Shown here piece after piece: positions 16,248-28,360 of a stretch of DNA of 64,000 nt. The stretch is from Letharia columbiana. Lineage: Eukaryota > Ascomycota > Lecanoromycetes > Lecanorales > Parmeliaceae. The first letter of the stretch is position 1. The number at the start of each line of letters is the position of its first letter. The stretch covers positions 31,379 to 95,378 of the forward strand of contig NW_023501132.1 in the NCBI RefSeq assembly GCF_014066305.1. Reading direction: 5' to 3'. A program made the translations under genes and the position numbers. The notes under the pieces are model-generated. The model worked only from the letters and a program-made list of their open reading frames with translations, was not told the DNA's origin and did not search any database.

Positions 16248-16372
16248 TTAAACTAACGAAAAGAGTTAAATATAGATAAAGTCTACTTAATAGACTAAAT
16301 CGTACTAAATCGTGCTTATGATACGGACCCGGCGGAAATCGTGCGGAAAGAAACTTTTCAGATTTGCAGATA
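16248..16372 (-). mobile_element. 570-bp TIR element, partial copy D (least mutated)
   Basis: This is only the terminal 125 bp of the TIR element in reverse orientation. It ends AACTTTTCAGATTTGCAGAT. Unlike the other copies it keeps CA/TG at several sites (ttgcag, cttatgatacgg), so it reports the sequence of the family before RIP. The rest of the copy is missing or unrecognisable upstream. Confidence 0.65.
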
Positions 16373-16389
16373 TTGAAAGGAAAAGTACT

Positions 16390-17470
16390 TATTATACTTC
16401 GAAAAGTTTATAATAAAAGTAGATATTAGGCTAAGATTAATATTCTAATAAGACTATATAGCTATTACTAGCCTAAGAAAGTATAAAATATTAAGAAGTA
16501 TATTGCTAGATATCTTAAGTATACTAAGTATAAACCTACTATTAGATCTTAGCCTTTATATTCTATTAAAGTTATATACTCTTTTTAACTTATAAAAATA
16601 GATTTTATAGATTTACTTAAAATTACTAAAGTGAAATCTACTTTTATACTCGTAAAAGTCTACTATATAAGTAGATTTATAGTTTTCTTTATTACTATCT
16701 TTATTAATATAAAGAATATTATCTAATATCTTAAGTTATTCTTTACTATATATAGAAAGTCTTATATTTATTATCTCGATTATAATTAATATTTCTTTAA
16801 TAATAAGTTAAAAGAATTCTTAAGATTCGAAGGTATTATCGTTATATATAGCTCTTTTAATACTTTTAAGAGTATAGAAATAATTAAGATTTATAATAAA
16901 CTTCTAAAAGTAGTACTTCGCAAGAATTCTCTTTATATCGAATTGAAATGGGATTAGCGATTATTAAAGACTAGAGATTTCGTTAATATATGAGTTATTA
17001 AATATCTAAGAATCTCTTCTATTAATATTCTTTTTAAATCGCTATCGAAAGCTTCTATTAATATATCTATCTTATATATACTTTTTAAATATAATATTTC
17101 TACTTAAATAATTAAGCTGAAGGATTCTATTAGCTATACTTAGATCGTATAATAATATCTTATTTATTAGATGAATCTTTATAATATAATTAAATAGCGT
17201 TCGAATTAATAGAAGAAGAATATGGCTTTCTAATATAATAAGAAAATTAAGTAAATTACGTATTATATTAATAATCTAATTATATTATATTAGAAGAATA
17301 TAGAAAAATTAAAAGCTCGCTAAAGAGATCTATTTCGAATAAGTAAATATAGTAGATTCTATAAAAGATTCTTTACACTTATATAACTTAATAGTCGAAA
17401 AATCAGATATATATTTCACGAGGATTATCTTAAGAACTTCGTTACTCGTATAGACTATCTTCTAAATTCT
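16390..17470 (+). mobile_element. Ty3/Gypsy polyprotein 3' end (integrase and C-terminal tail), RIP-mutated
   Basis: Plus-strand translation, ignoring RIP stops, reads as a Gypsy integrase. It has a basic YTKYKP-type zinc-finger end, then KIDFIDLL (the usual DFIGPL site), then ILVKVYYISRF (the usual ILVVVDYFSRF), then an acidic/Asn segment near 16,780. A typical end of a Gypsy polyprotein, FHEDYLKNFVTR (compare FHGDRLKPFVPR), appears at about 17,410-17,450. Catalytic Asp/Glu positions are partly destroyed. The RT and protease parts should lie to the left but are not clearly readable. No LTR was delimited; 17,470-17,830 may contain one. Confidence 0.7.
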
Positions 17471-18375
17471 ATTACCCTCTTATTATTATAATAGCAAACT
17501 ACTAAATATCCTCGCTAGAAGCTTTCCCGAAGTTTATACTTTCCCGAGAAGTTTATACTTTCTTAAAGATATATATACTTACGAAAGGCTTTAGCGTTCT
17601 TACTTTTTATAGTATTATATAAAAATAATTATAGAAATAATAGTAGTTAATTTTATTCTTACTTTAGATACTATACTATACTACGGCTTTATTTCTTTTA
17701 CCTATATTTGTATATAGCTTTATAGTCGCTAAGGCTCTATCTTATTTATTTCGTAGTAGTCGAAAGGTGCTTTCTACGAGGTCGTTCTTTCTAGCTTTAT
17801 ATAGTATAGTTTGCTTGGCTAGATTCTTAGGGAATCCTTGGGATCCTGCCTTCATAGAATCTACATCCTCTTCTACCCACACGATACCGTGATCATTCTT
17901 ATTCTTTACAGTATCACGCCTCTGAAATGCAATTCAATCCTTTGATTCTTCAAAACAGCCTAGTCTACGGAGGTCGGCAGGTAAAGTCCTGAACATGCCA
18001 AGAAGAGCTAGCAGTAACCCTAGCCCTAGTTTCGGAAGGTAAGCCTATGGCGTAAATCTTTCTGGGAGCTTAAGTTTGAGCTCCGGGCGCCTCTATAAGG
18101 CATTGAGCCCTACGTTGAGCCTTGGAATGCGCGGCTTAGGCCTGATCTCTAAGCGCATTGTCTAGGTAACCTAGCCCGAACTTCTGGCATGTTTGGGCAT
18201 GTTCAGTACCTTACTTTGCGTGCCAACCTCCGTATAGGGCTGAGAATAGAACGCCGCCAGGCAATCGCTCCCCCGCTAGCCACGCTGGAGAACCATCACA
18301 TCCGTTCATATCCGCGTGAGTATCCCCGACGATCAACTTCCCGGTCTCCTAACGAGCGGTGTGGTCAAACCTTAC
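17471..18375. other. Isochore edge and upstream region of the SRR1-like gene
   Basis: AT-rich, partly RIP-affected sequence passes into normal composition at about 17,760-17,830. The part 17,990-18,180 contains CCTAGCCCTAG and TTTCGGAAGG motifs that loosely resemble the interior of the small element at 30,481-30,771, so a decayed relative is possible. I see no convincing exon. A short first exon for the next gene could lie here. Confidence 0.4.
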
Positions 18376-19375
18376 ATGGCTTTGGAAAGAGCAGCATCCC
18401 ATGACTCCGACTTACAGGAGTTCGCCGAACCGAGTAATGACGAGACTGTCTACTCCATTGGAAGGGGAATTCCTCAACCATTGCCTGTTCCTCTGATCGG
18501 CGAGACCAGATTCATCAAGGATCCCAACGGATGGCTTCATTTGATCAAAGATGGGAAGGAATCACAAGCGCCAATGCTGTATGAATCTCGGAAATCAATC
18601 GCGCCTCCTGGTATGACGCTGAACGACTTGGTCATGGCCCACGAAGAACGTACTGCTCGATGGAAAGAGGGTTCCTGCTGTGCGGAGATGATTGACTTCT
18701 TCCAAACTACCATCTCGAAAGTACAAGACTTTACATTAAAGTCTTGCATTTGCATTGGGATAGGCACATTTACGGGTACTCATCCCTACTGTCCTGGAGA
18801 TCGGTCATTCGATCAGCTCATTGCATTTGAGGCTATACTTGATATTCTTCGTGAGTGATATACAGCCTGTCTCCCCTCCGTGATACCCTCTCCAACTGTC
18901 GGACATTCGGACGTCTTCATTGCTGATACGGCTCGAGTATCAAGGACAGACACACGAAATTCCGGACGTTTTCATCCAAGATCCCGTCATGAATTCTCTG
19001 GATGCGGAATTCCTTCGATCCCGAGGCTTCACTGTACTCGAAAACCCTGCTGCTCAGAATCTTGCCACGCCCACTTCGTTACTTTTCGCACCGAACTGTG
19101 AATGGCATGTCATTCAGGAAACATTTGAGATAGCTTATCCAGGACTTTTCATCGGTGTAGAGCTAGAGCACTACCTTGATTGTATAGGATATGGTCCTGT
19201 TACGAGCACCTCAAAAGAAGAACGGGAGGCTCAGGAGACGTTCGGACAGCGATCGAGGGAGAGAAATCGCCAAATGTTCGAGAGAGTGTACAAACCGTTT
19301 TTTAATACGCGCTTGTCCCGTGACATTGTTATGGAACCAGATGGCCAGACGGGCAGAGTGTACTGGAAGGGCTAG
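18376..19375 (+). CDS. SRR1-like domain protein
   Basis: Two exons, 18376-18850 and 18945-19375, joined by a phase-1 GTGAGT..AAG intron, give 301 residues. The first in-frame ATG is at 18376; the frame is open back to 18280 without another ATG, so an upstream exon is possible. The core CICIGIGTF-x-QLIAFEAILDIL, followed after the intron by VFIQDPVMNSLD and G-F-T-V-L, then LLFAPNCEW, is the SRR1 pattern (short beta strand with GLGS-like loop, Gln/Leu helix, FQDP strand, then a hydrophobic strand with a Pro-Cys pair). Arabidopsis SRR1 acts in phytochrome B and clock signalling; fungal members have no established biochemical role. The gene is squeezed between two RIP blocks, yet its own codon use looks normal. 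The next gene runs towards it on the other strand. Confidence 0.75.
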
Positions 19376-19787
19376 CATGTAGACCTGCCCGCCGCAAATC
19401 GTCACGACCGTTTGCGGATATAACCCAATCCGTCTCAAACACAGGCATCAGGCATCGCAGACAGTGAATAGTATAAGCTCGGTATTTCGAAGCAAATTCT
19501 TGCACATTAGCTCTGAGGATGTACTCAACGACCTCCCAGGCAAAAGTTTCAGCGTATTTGGCGTCTCTAGCTGAAATTATGCCACGGTCATCCTCAAATA
19601 GATCATCAATGCTAAAGGACACGCAGTGATGGGTATCTGTGTCAAAGTTATTCAGCTTGAGGTTTTCACTGACGCTACTGGAGGATGGGATCCAGTTGCG
19701 GCCTTGAAGAACTGTGGGTGTATCAAGAGCCCAGGAGCAGAATTCCAGGAATAGTCCCTTCCCCGGACAAGGTAAGAACGAAAGCAC
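19329..19787 (-). other. Unassigned coding-like frame between the SRR1-like and APH genes
   Basis: A 152-codon minus-strand frame has protein-like content (acidic IDDLFEDDRG segment, then EVVEYILRANVQEF). It starts with GTG, not ATG, and overlaps the 3' end of the SRR1-like gene by 47 bp. A possible splice acceptor (ccatttcaag) lies at its upstream edge, so it may be an internal or last exon of a decayed gene. I do not recognise it. The remainder of 19,376-19,838 shows nothing else. Confidence 0.25.
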
Positions 19788-19838
19788 ACGCTTGAAATGG
19801 TAGATGCCGTGTTCAGACGTGATTTGTCTGATTCTATA

Positions 19839-20941
19839 CTATATTCCTGAATCTCGGAGATGAAACAGTATGCCCTTCGCATAGTCCAGCGAGCGATCGT
19901 CACCGCGGCCGTTCTCAAGATCGACCTCGTCAAGCATACCAACATCCACGATGTAGCGATTGACTACACCCACTCTCAGAGCTACAGATAGAGCCTCCTT
20001 GGTGTCCTCTTTCTTCAAATCCGGAGACGTATTGTCCCAAAAGGCGTCCCAGAATGCAGCCTCCAACACCTGACCCACGTTCTTGCCGCCGTACTTATCG
20101 CCTGCAGGCATATCGTAGGGAGACCAGTGACCATCTTCCATGTTGCCGACGAACCATTCGTAGAGCGTGACGATGTTCATTCCCAAAGCCTCGATTTGCG
20201 CATCATCGAAATCAATCACACCCGTGATACCGCCTGTAATGCGGTCGACGAAGATGTTCAAACCGACGAGATCAGTGTGGGTGAGGACTAGAGGGAGGTC
20301 TTGAAGCAGGTGGAGCTTTGGCGTGACGGAGGTGACTTCGGCGTATATATCTGGAGCGATCTCTTTGAGCGACGAGTTCTGTTCGAGTCTCTCGAAGGTG
20401 TCGCGAGCGCGTTTCGTTCTGCTGCTATCTTTGCACTCGATTGGTGGATGAGGAAAGTGAGATGATCTAGCAATAAACTGGGCTAGATCGATGATGGTGT
20501 TCAGCTCGCGTTCAAGCGGGAAGTGGTCTCGAGAAGGCTCCTGCCAGTAGTGTGCTACCCCGGGAACAATGTCGATGGTGTAGACCGGCAGAGTGAAGCC
20601 GCGGTGATGAACCACACGGCTGACAAGATGACCGTAGATCTCCTTGGCCTCGTCGATGAACTTGGTGCAAAGTTCTTTCAACCGGAACTGGATGATATGG
20701 TTGCTTTCCGGGCATGCTAGCGTGTAGCTGTGGAATCCCTGGTTGTTGACCAGAACAATCTTCTTCCCCTGCATGAGCGTCTGTGCAAACTCGCGACACT
20801 CTGAAGCCGAACAAGTTGTTTCGGCTACTTTCGGGACTCTCAGCTCGAAGAAGTTGTTGATCAGCAGTCGTTCACTCTCATCCCAGCCCTCTGGCAAGTA
20901 CAAGTTCCGGGTCTGTCTGCATTTCTTGAGCCATCTAGCTC
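19839..20941 (-). CDS. APH-fold phosphotransferase-like protein, 5' end missing
   Basis: An open frame of about 367 codons, of which roughly 355 are clearly protein-like. The kinase-like signature is present: HTDLVGLNIFVD (catalytic Asp and downstream Asn of the Brenner motif HxDxxxxN) near the middle, followed by GVIDFDDA (metal-binding Asp). This is the aminoglycoside phosphotransferase/choline-kinase-like fold common in fungal genomes; substrates are usually unknown. The frame is open up to a TAA-AG at 20,945-20,942 that would serve as a splice acceptor. No in-frame ATG precedes the conserved part, and the next upstream DNA is the non-coding 155-bp repeat R1. Either a first exon exists that I cannot place, or the gene was truncated by rearrangement at the edge of the transposon block. 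The C-terminal end is intact. Confidence 0.7.
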
Positions 20942-20997
20942 CTTAATGTGTGGTCTGATGAAATTCTATTCGATCAGAAGTAAGCCCTGCGAGTTGG

Positions 20998-21152
20998 AGA
21001 TTTGATGAGCAGAGGAGTTCTGGTGGGTAGGAGGTGTTGATTATTCTATGAAGCAGGAAGGCTGCTGCAGACATATGCTCCCACCAGGCCAAGCCGCTAC
21101 GCTACATGTGGACTAGCTGTGAAAGCCTGTAAGGAAGCCACGCCCTATAACT
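20998..21152 (+). repeat. 155-bp direct repeat R1
   Basis: It matches 28,511-28,663 almost base for base. The copies differ by a 2-bp indel near the left end and a few transitions: ccacca/ccacta, gctacg/gctatg, ctgtga/ctgtaa, ctgtaa/ctgcaa. Three of the four are CpA/TpG to TpA changes, as expected from light RIP. It has no coding potential and sits immediately outside the left target duplication of the LINE. Confidence 0.85.
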
Positions 21153-21161
21153 ACTCACACA
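21147..21161 (+). repeat. Left 15-bp target-site duplication of LINE
   Basis: ATAACTACTCACACA here is repeated exactly at 28,361-28,375. Together they bound the AT-rich block. A 14-15 bp duplication is typical for non-LTR retrotransposons inserting by target-primed reverse transcription. Confidence 0.8.
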
Positions 21162-22513
21162 AGCACATGCTTCCTCCTCGACAAAAACTTTCGCACAACG
21201 CTCATGCTATATTATTGAGCTATAGAAAGTAGATATATATATTCAAAGCACTTAGTAAGGCTAGTATCTCTTTAATTGACTTTAGAGAATATCTATACTT
21301 CTATAATTATATCGAATAAGATTAATTAATCTTAATGAGATTATAATAGTTATAATTTTAAGAAGTATATATTTATACTAAAGTTGTTAATAAATACTAT
21401 ATTAAAAATAATAGATAAAGATTAAAAACTATTAATAGACGAAGTAGCTATTACTCTTAGAGCGGCGATAGTATTTATAGAAAGAATAAACGATAAATTT
21501 AAAATTTAGATAGTCTTAAATAAAGTATATAAACTAGCTATTAATTTAAGTAATTAAGATAATAATATAAAGAAAAAGATTATATATATTAAGTATTAGA
21601 TAGTTAGTTTAGAAAGTAATATATCGATAGCTAGCTATATTAGCGTACTAAGCTAATTCTTAATATTCTTCTTTACTATTAAAGAAATTTCTATTATATT
21701 ATTAATAATATTAAAATAAGATTAAGTATTATATAATAAGCTAAATAAGATTATTATAAAGTTATAAGATAAGATAATAAGTAAAGTATTAAAGAGAAAG
21801 ATATCGAGCGAGATAATTACGATAATTAATAAATATATAAAAAATATAGATATTATAAGAAAATCTATTAGAATAACTAGAAGGCTAGCGAGTAGCGATA
21901 TATATATTATAGTTATAAATAAGAAGAAGACGAATAAACTAAGAAAAAGTAAGAATTAAACTTTAAAGATAAGTGATAGCGCGAGAGTAATTATTAAAAC
22001 GTATAGTCTTCTACTCTATAAAGTGAGAATTAATATATTTAATATTAAAGATATAATTATAGTAATTAAAAGAATTTAGAATAAGAATATTAATACGCTA
22101 AGTCTTAATATAGTATAACTAGACTAATTCGACGCGAATAAAGAAAGTTATAATAAGAGTTTATTAATTATCGAATTAGTATCTCTAGAGAAAGAAAATA
22201 GAGTATTAAAAGAAGGTCTAGTTATCGATTCGAAATTATATAATTATTACGTCTATAATAAGTAGTATAGATTAAAGTAATACTTTATATACTAAAAATA
22301 TAATTATCTATCGACTATATACTCTAAAAAGAATTACTTAGTATATGAGAAATACTTAGAAAAGTATTATTATAAAGATTATATAGTCGATACTTATAAA
22401 TATTCGATTTATAAGGAACTATATAAGACTTAAAATAAGATATATATAGTAAAGAAGAGGAAGATAGCGAGAATAAGAATGACGAGATAATAAATTTCTT
22501 TATAATTTATAAT

Positions 22514-23081
22514 CATCTATAAATCTGAAAAGTTTCTACAAAATTTGAAATTGCTAATCGCGCGTTTATCGCGGAAATTACAAAATTCGTCGAATTAGTA
22601 AATCTAATTAGAATTCGTCTAAATTTCGCCGGTTTAGTAACTATTCTAATCTTTTCTATTAATTCTATCAATTTAGTAGTAATACGTAAAAAAAAGAAAA
22701 GTTCTAATAATTAACGTTATAACGATAAGGTTCTATAACGATAAATATTAACGTTAACTTAAATTTAGCTACGAAATTAGATAATTTAATAAAATTAATC
22801 GCGTAAGTAATACTCTAATATAGCGTATAATAATACGTATATTAATAGTGATATATATTAATATTATATATATATAGAATAGTACTTAGAATATATTAAA
22901 GTATATTACGTAAAATTTTTAAAGTTATTAAAAATTTTTTAAAGTTACTAAACTAATAGAACTAGCGAAAAGAATTAGATATAGATAAAGTTTATTTAAT
23001 AGACTAAATCGTGCTAAATCGTGCTTATAATACGAACCCGACGAAAATTATATGAAAATTTACTTTTTAAATTTATAGATA
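22514..23081 (-). mobile_element. 570-bp TIR element, copy B, nested in LINE
   Basis: This is a reverse-orientation copy of the element at 4,948-5,516. It starts CATCTATAAATCTGAAAAG and ends TTTTTAAATTTATAGATA. It lies just after the ORF1 knuckle region, in the ORF1-ORF2 interval of the LINE. It is RIP-mutated, so it inserted before or during RIP activity. Confidence 0.8.
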
Positions 23082-23934
23082 ATAATAAAGAAGATATTAG
23101 CTAGCTATTAAATAAGCGATTAATTAAATAATTACTTTTAGAATACGTTTAATCGTAAGCGAAATAAGAAATTTTTCTTAAGACTAATATTTACGCGCGA
23201 TAAGCTAGTAGATAGAGATAGAATAGTTAATAGAGAAGAAATTAGAGCGTTAAATCTTAAAAGAATTATTATATTAAATCTCTAGCCGAGTAAAAGAAGA
23301 TATATTTCTATATTATTAATAAGAGTCTCGTCTAGAAATAGATTACTCTCTAAAGTAATAGATGAAGTTAAATAATATAAGAACGATATAGCGATAAGAG
23401 AAATTAATAATCTCGAGAACGATAGATAGTCTCTAAGTTAAAAGAGTGATAATAAGAGAATTACGATTCTCATTAATAGAAATAAAAAGAGATATATTTA
23501 ATCTATCGACGATTAAGAAAAGAAAAATATTTAGAAAGAAGATATAGATTTTATAAACTAGGCGGAGCGAGTAAGTAATATTAATAATAATATTAAGAAA
23601 TAATAGTATATCTTAGTTAGCTATTAATACTATAATATAATATAAGAAAATTTAAAATAGTTATAATAGAACTCTTCGATAATAAAAAGATTTATAATAT
23701 CGATATAGTAGTAATTTAGAAGCTCTAAAGAAATATTAATTTAAATATATTATATTATTCTCTAAAGAATAGATTTAACTTAATTTATCTCTATTATAAT
23801 AACGTATAAATATACTTCTATATTAATAAGAGAATATTACTAAAGTAATAATATTTATTATATTATTTATTAAACCTCTATACTTTTAATATTAAGTTCG
23901 AAAATAATAGAATTATATATATATATAATATCTA

Positions 23935-24567
23935 TATCTACAAATCTGAAAAGTTTCTTTCCGTACGATTTCCGCCGGGTCCGCACTATAAGCACGATTT
24001 AGTTTATTTAGCAGACTTTACTTATATCTAATTCTTTTCGTCGATTTAGTAACTATTCTAACTCTTTCCGCTAGTTCTATCAGTTTAGCAACTTTAAAAA
24101 AATTTAGTAACTTTAAAAATTTTGCGTAATATACTCTAATATACTCTACTAGTAAGTATTATTCTATATATATATAATATTAATATATATTATCATTAAT
24201 ATACGTATTATTATACGCTATATTAGAGTATTATCTACGTGACTAATTTTATTAAATTATCTAATTTCGTAGTTAAATTTAAATTAGTATTAATACTTAT
24301 CGCCGTAGAACCTTACTATCACAACGTCGATTATTAGAACTTTTCTTTTTTTATACGTATTACTACTAAACTAATAGAACTAGCAAAAAAGATTAGAATA
24401 GTTATTGAACCGACGGAATTTTAACTAATTTTTGAGATAGTTACTAAACCGGCGGAATTTTAGCTAATTTTTAAGATAGTTGCTAAACCGACGAAATTCT
24501 TAATTTCAACTCTATTCGCAAGATTAGCAATTTAAAATTTAGTAGAAACTTTTTAGATTTATAGATA
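23935..24567 (+). mobile_element. 570-bp TIR element, copy C, nested in LINE endonuclease
   Basis: At 633 bp it is slightly longer than copies A and B through extra GTTACTAAACCGGCGGAA-like units near 24,430-24,490. It interrupts the endonuclease reading exactly between ..IYNIYI and YNLDN... Removing it with one TA (23,933-23,934 or 24,568-24,569) restores a continuous frame, which suggests a TA target duplication. Its left end is little mutated (cgatttccgccgggtccgcac). Confidence 0.8.
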
Positions 24568-27500
24568 TATAATCTCGATAACTAATAAATAGACGAACTT
24601 AATAAATTATATAAGACGCTTACGAAGTTTAAGAATAACGAATAAATTATATTAAGCGATTTTAATCTTTATTATATAATATAGAAAAGATTAAATACTT
24701 ATATCGATAAGAGAGTAGAAGAATTAATATTTATAGCGAAAGAATTCGTTATAGAATAAGTATTACTAATAGAAATAATAATATATAAAAAAAACTATTA
24801 AATAATAATAGATCTACTATTTACTACTCTAGTATTAATAGTAAATATTATTAATTATAATATTAAAAATAATTTTAAAAGCGAATTTAATTATTTCTTA
24901 ATTTTTATAAAGCTTAAGCTAATCGTAATAGAGTTAGTATTAATAATATATCGAAACTTTAATAAATTAAATATCGAGGTCTTAAGAGAGATACTCGCTA
25001 GAGTTATAATATCGAAAGAGTATCTAGTTAATCTTTAAGGAAATAGTAAAAATCTTATTAACGATAATATCGATTATTAAGTAGCGACTATTATTAACTC
25101 TATTTAAGCGACTATAAAGAAGTTTATTTCGATTATTAAATTATCGCTATAGTTTAAATCGAAATTTATATTAGAATATAAAGAAGTATAAAGATATTAT
25201 AAATCGCTAAAAAGAAGTTAAAGAATAACGCTTTTAAAGAAAATATAAGATAAGTATAAAGTCGTTAAGAACTTTAAAAATAATCTAATTAAGAGAACTA
25301 CTTAAAAGGCGTTTAGAGAGTTTATAATAGAGGCGTATAAGTCGTTATAAACGATATAGAAAAAGATTAAGTAGACTAGAAAACAACTTATAATATAAGC
25401 GTATCTCTCTTTATTATTTAATAAAGATAAATAAGAATATAACGAATTAAGCTTGAAGGTAGATCTTCTTATAAGAACGTTCTTTCTACTATCGATATAG
25501 ACGAAGTTAGATAATATTAGCATTAATACGATATATTTATAAGTCTATTTAATAGATATAATTATTATAAATAAGATAAGAAAGACTATAACGCAAGTAC
25601 CGTTAAAGAGAGTCTCGAGAGAAGATACGATTCTTAATCTAATTCTTAAAAAGATCCTAAAGTCGTTACTCTCTTATCTATATAGAATATTTAATATATA
25701 TATAATAAACGGCTACTATTTAGAGTACTTTAGAATATTAATAATAATTATTCTTTCGAAGTCGGATAAGAATTATTTAATTTCTAAAGAATATTAGCTA
25801 ATAGCTCTACTTAATATTATAGAAAAGATAATAAAGTTTATTCTTGCTAAAAGAATAGTATATCTTATAAAGATATATAGACTTCTATCGACTATATATA
25901 TGAAAGGTCGTAGATTACGATTATATAAATACGATATTTACTATCTTCTAGAAAGAATATATTAGATCTAGAACTCTAATAAAGTAACTATAATGTTACT
26001 ATTAGACATTTCAGATATATATAATAAAGTCTCTTATTCTCAACTACTTTATAATCTTTAAAAGCGAAAAATCGATATAAGAGTAGTTAATTAAGTAGAA
26101 TTATTCTTATCTAATAGAATAATAATATTAAAAATAAGTGAATATTCTATATTAAAGACTCTTATAGTAATCGAAATTTCTTAAGAATTACCGCTATCGC
26201 CTATACTTTATCTCTTTTATAATTTAAATCTTATTAATAAATATAATAGTCGCGTCGACTTAGGAATAATAGCTACTAACTTTATAAACGATATAGACCT
26301 TTTAATAGTAAAAGACTCTATCGAGGAAAACTATAACGCTCTTTATAAAATCTATAACGAAGTTTATATAAAGTGGGCGTTATAATATAGATTGAAGTTT
26401 AATTCTAGTAAATATTAACTATTATATCTTAGTAGAAAATAGAGATTTAATTTAGATTATTCTTTATAACTTAATAAGAGATAATATATTAAGATAAGAC
26501 GCTTTATTCGCTATCTAGAAGTCGAAATTAACTTTAAACTTCTATAAAGTTACTATAATAAGAAGATTTAGTTTAAGACTATTAAAAGTATCGATATATT
26601 AATAAGAATTATTAAATCGATATAGAGTAATAATTATAAGAGTATAAGATAGCTCTATTAGGCGGTAATTATTCTATAAATAACGTATTATTACTTAATA
26701 TAATATTAGTCTAAAGATACTATTAACTATAATAAAACTTATCTCTTATTATTATAAAGGATTTAATCTTAGATAAAGAGAAAGATAACTAAAGTATTTA
26801 AGACTATATCTATTTTAATACTCGATATAAAAGTGTATCTTCTATTAGTTAAATAATAGCTAGATAAGATTATCTTAAAAGCTATCTTATAAATCGCTAT
26901 TAATTTAATATATAATAAGATTATTAAGTTATAATTCGAGCGATAAAAGTCTAAAAGAAAATCTAAGAAGAATAGAAAATTAAGTTTATTAAAGCGATAT
27001 ATTAATAGATTCGAAGAACGATATGACGATACTAATAAGATTAAGAAACTACGCTCTTTTAGCGTCGCTTTTAATTAAGAGTCTTCTAAAATAATAATTT
27101 ATAAGATTAAAAAAGCCGCTAAAGAACTGGCTAAAAGATCGATTAATAAGAGTTATATAATAATATATATAGATAATAGCGAGATTAATAAAAAGATAAG
27201 AGCTTTAGCTATATTATTAGATATTAATTCTACTTTTAATATCTATTTAGACTTAAGCGACTAATATATAATATACTTAACGAAGTTATATAATATTCTT
27301 TAAGCTTTAACTATAATAGTTATATATTAAATAAGATTATAACTTAATAGAGTTATAGTAAATATAGATAATTAAATATCGATTTAGACTATCGAAGACT
27401 TAAATAAGTATTTAGAGTAGATTTATATAATATAGATAATATAGATTATTAATTCGCTAAGGTATCTTAGAGTAGTAATAGAATTATACTAGATTTTAAT

Positions 27501-28360
27501 ATATATTAATATTAATAGTAATAAATAAGTAAATAGAAAGATGAAGAAGGTTATTAATTAGCGAGAGTAAGTAATTTATAATAAAAGAGTAGAGGTAAAT
27601 ACTAATAAAATAGTTTAATTATTAATTATATAGATAAGAATAATATCGATAATTAAGATAGCTATTAGAGATTACGCGATAAAATAATAAACTATTAAAT
27701 AGACTAATAAAAAGTAAAGTAATATTCTTAGAAGAATTTAATTAACACCGTTAAAATAAATATAACTTCTATATTCGAGAGTTAAGCGCGCTAAGACGTC
27801 GCTAATAATATAAATAAAAATTAAGAAAATAGGTCTTAAGGTCTTTCTTTATAATCGATAAATATCGAATATAGAGGATAAAGAATACGAGTGTAAAGCG
27901 AAGTAGATAACTCGATATATCTTTTATAAATATAGATTATTTAGTAAGAAGCGAGGAATATAGTAGATCGAAGAGAGAAGAAAGATAAAAGAGGAGATTA
28001 TTACTTATAAGAATATATTAATAAAATTACGTTACGCCTCTATAGCGGCGAACTTTATAAGAAATATAAGATTTATTAAATAATATTAAGCTTTTAATAA
28101 AGATTAATAATAAGAATTTACTAGAGTAAACGATTAAAAAGAAGAATACGGTTAAAACGGAAGGGCCTTAGCGATATAGAGTATATTCCTTTCTAAGAAT
28201 TAAGTATAATAAAACGTAGAACTATAACGATAACTTATATAGTCTCATTTATTTGAGATTATATAATTAATCGAAAGGATTAGATAGATTACGTAACTCG
28301 TATAGTCGGCTACTAGGGTAAGACTTTAGGGTAGTATAATGTAATCAATTAATCAAATTA

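Larger units (their letters stand above)
1..17830. repeat. AT-rich RIP isochore (transposon graveyard)
   Basis: About 17.8 kb of very AT-rich sequence in which CA and TG dinucleotides are rare, TA is extreme, and CG (cgcg, tcga) survives. That pattern is what repeat-induced point mutation leaves when it acts on CpA. Only one start-to-stop reading frame over 60 codons exists in the whole block, because former CAA, CAG and TGG codons have become stops. It is built of transposon remnants described separately below. Stretches 1-3,600 and 10,600-16,240 are also RIP-mutated, and I could not assign them to a family with confidence. Around 11,350-11,420 a reading with F..LK.aF resembles the RNase H start of Gypsy polyproteins, but weakly. 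The right edge fades between 17,480 and 17,830, where CA/TG reappear. Confidence 0.9.
21162..28360 (+). mobile_element. RIP-mutated non-LTR retrotransposon (Tad/I-like LINE)
   Basis: About 7.2 kb, or 6.0 kb without two nested TIR elements. Plus-strand reading through RIP stops gives the full order of a fungal LINE. ORF1 has repeated CCHC-like knuckles, with Cys and His often turned to Tyr (about 22,225-22,440). An endonuclease follows, with DIVVIQ..N (about 23,660) and LSDFNLYY (the GDFNLHH site, about 24,650). Reverse transcriptase shows IALLNIIEKI (25,800), LLLDISDIYNKVS (the DISGAYDNVS site, 25,995), the ELPLSPILY (GSPLSPILY) site at 26,195, and FINDID (the FADDT active site) at 26,285. 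RNase H has IYIDNS (TDGS) at 27,160. A C-terminal Cys-rich end lies near 27,890. The 15-bp target duplication flanks it exactly. Every domain is broken by stops, so it is dead. Confidence 0.85.

Noticed and set aside
21162..28360. The right AT block as a Starship or other very large mobile element
   Set aside because: The content fits a single LINE with nested MITEs; no captain-type recombinase or cargo genes are visible.
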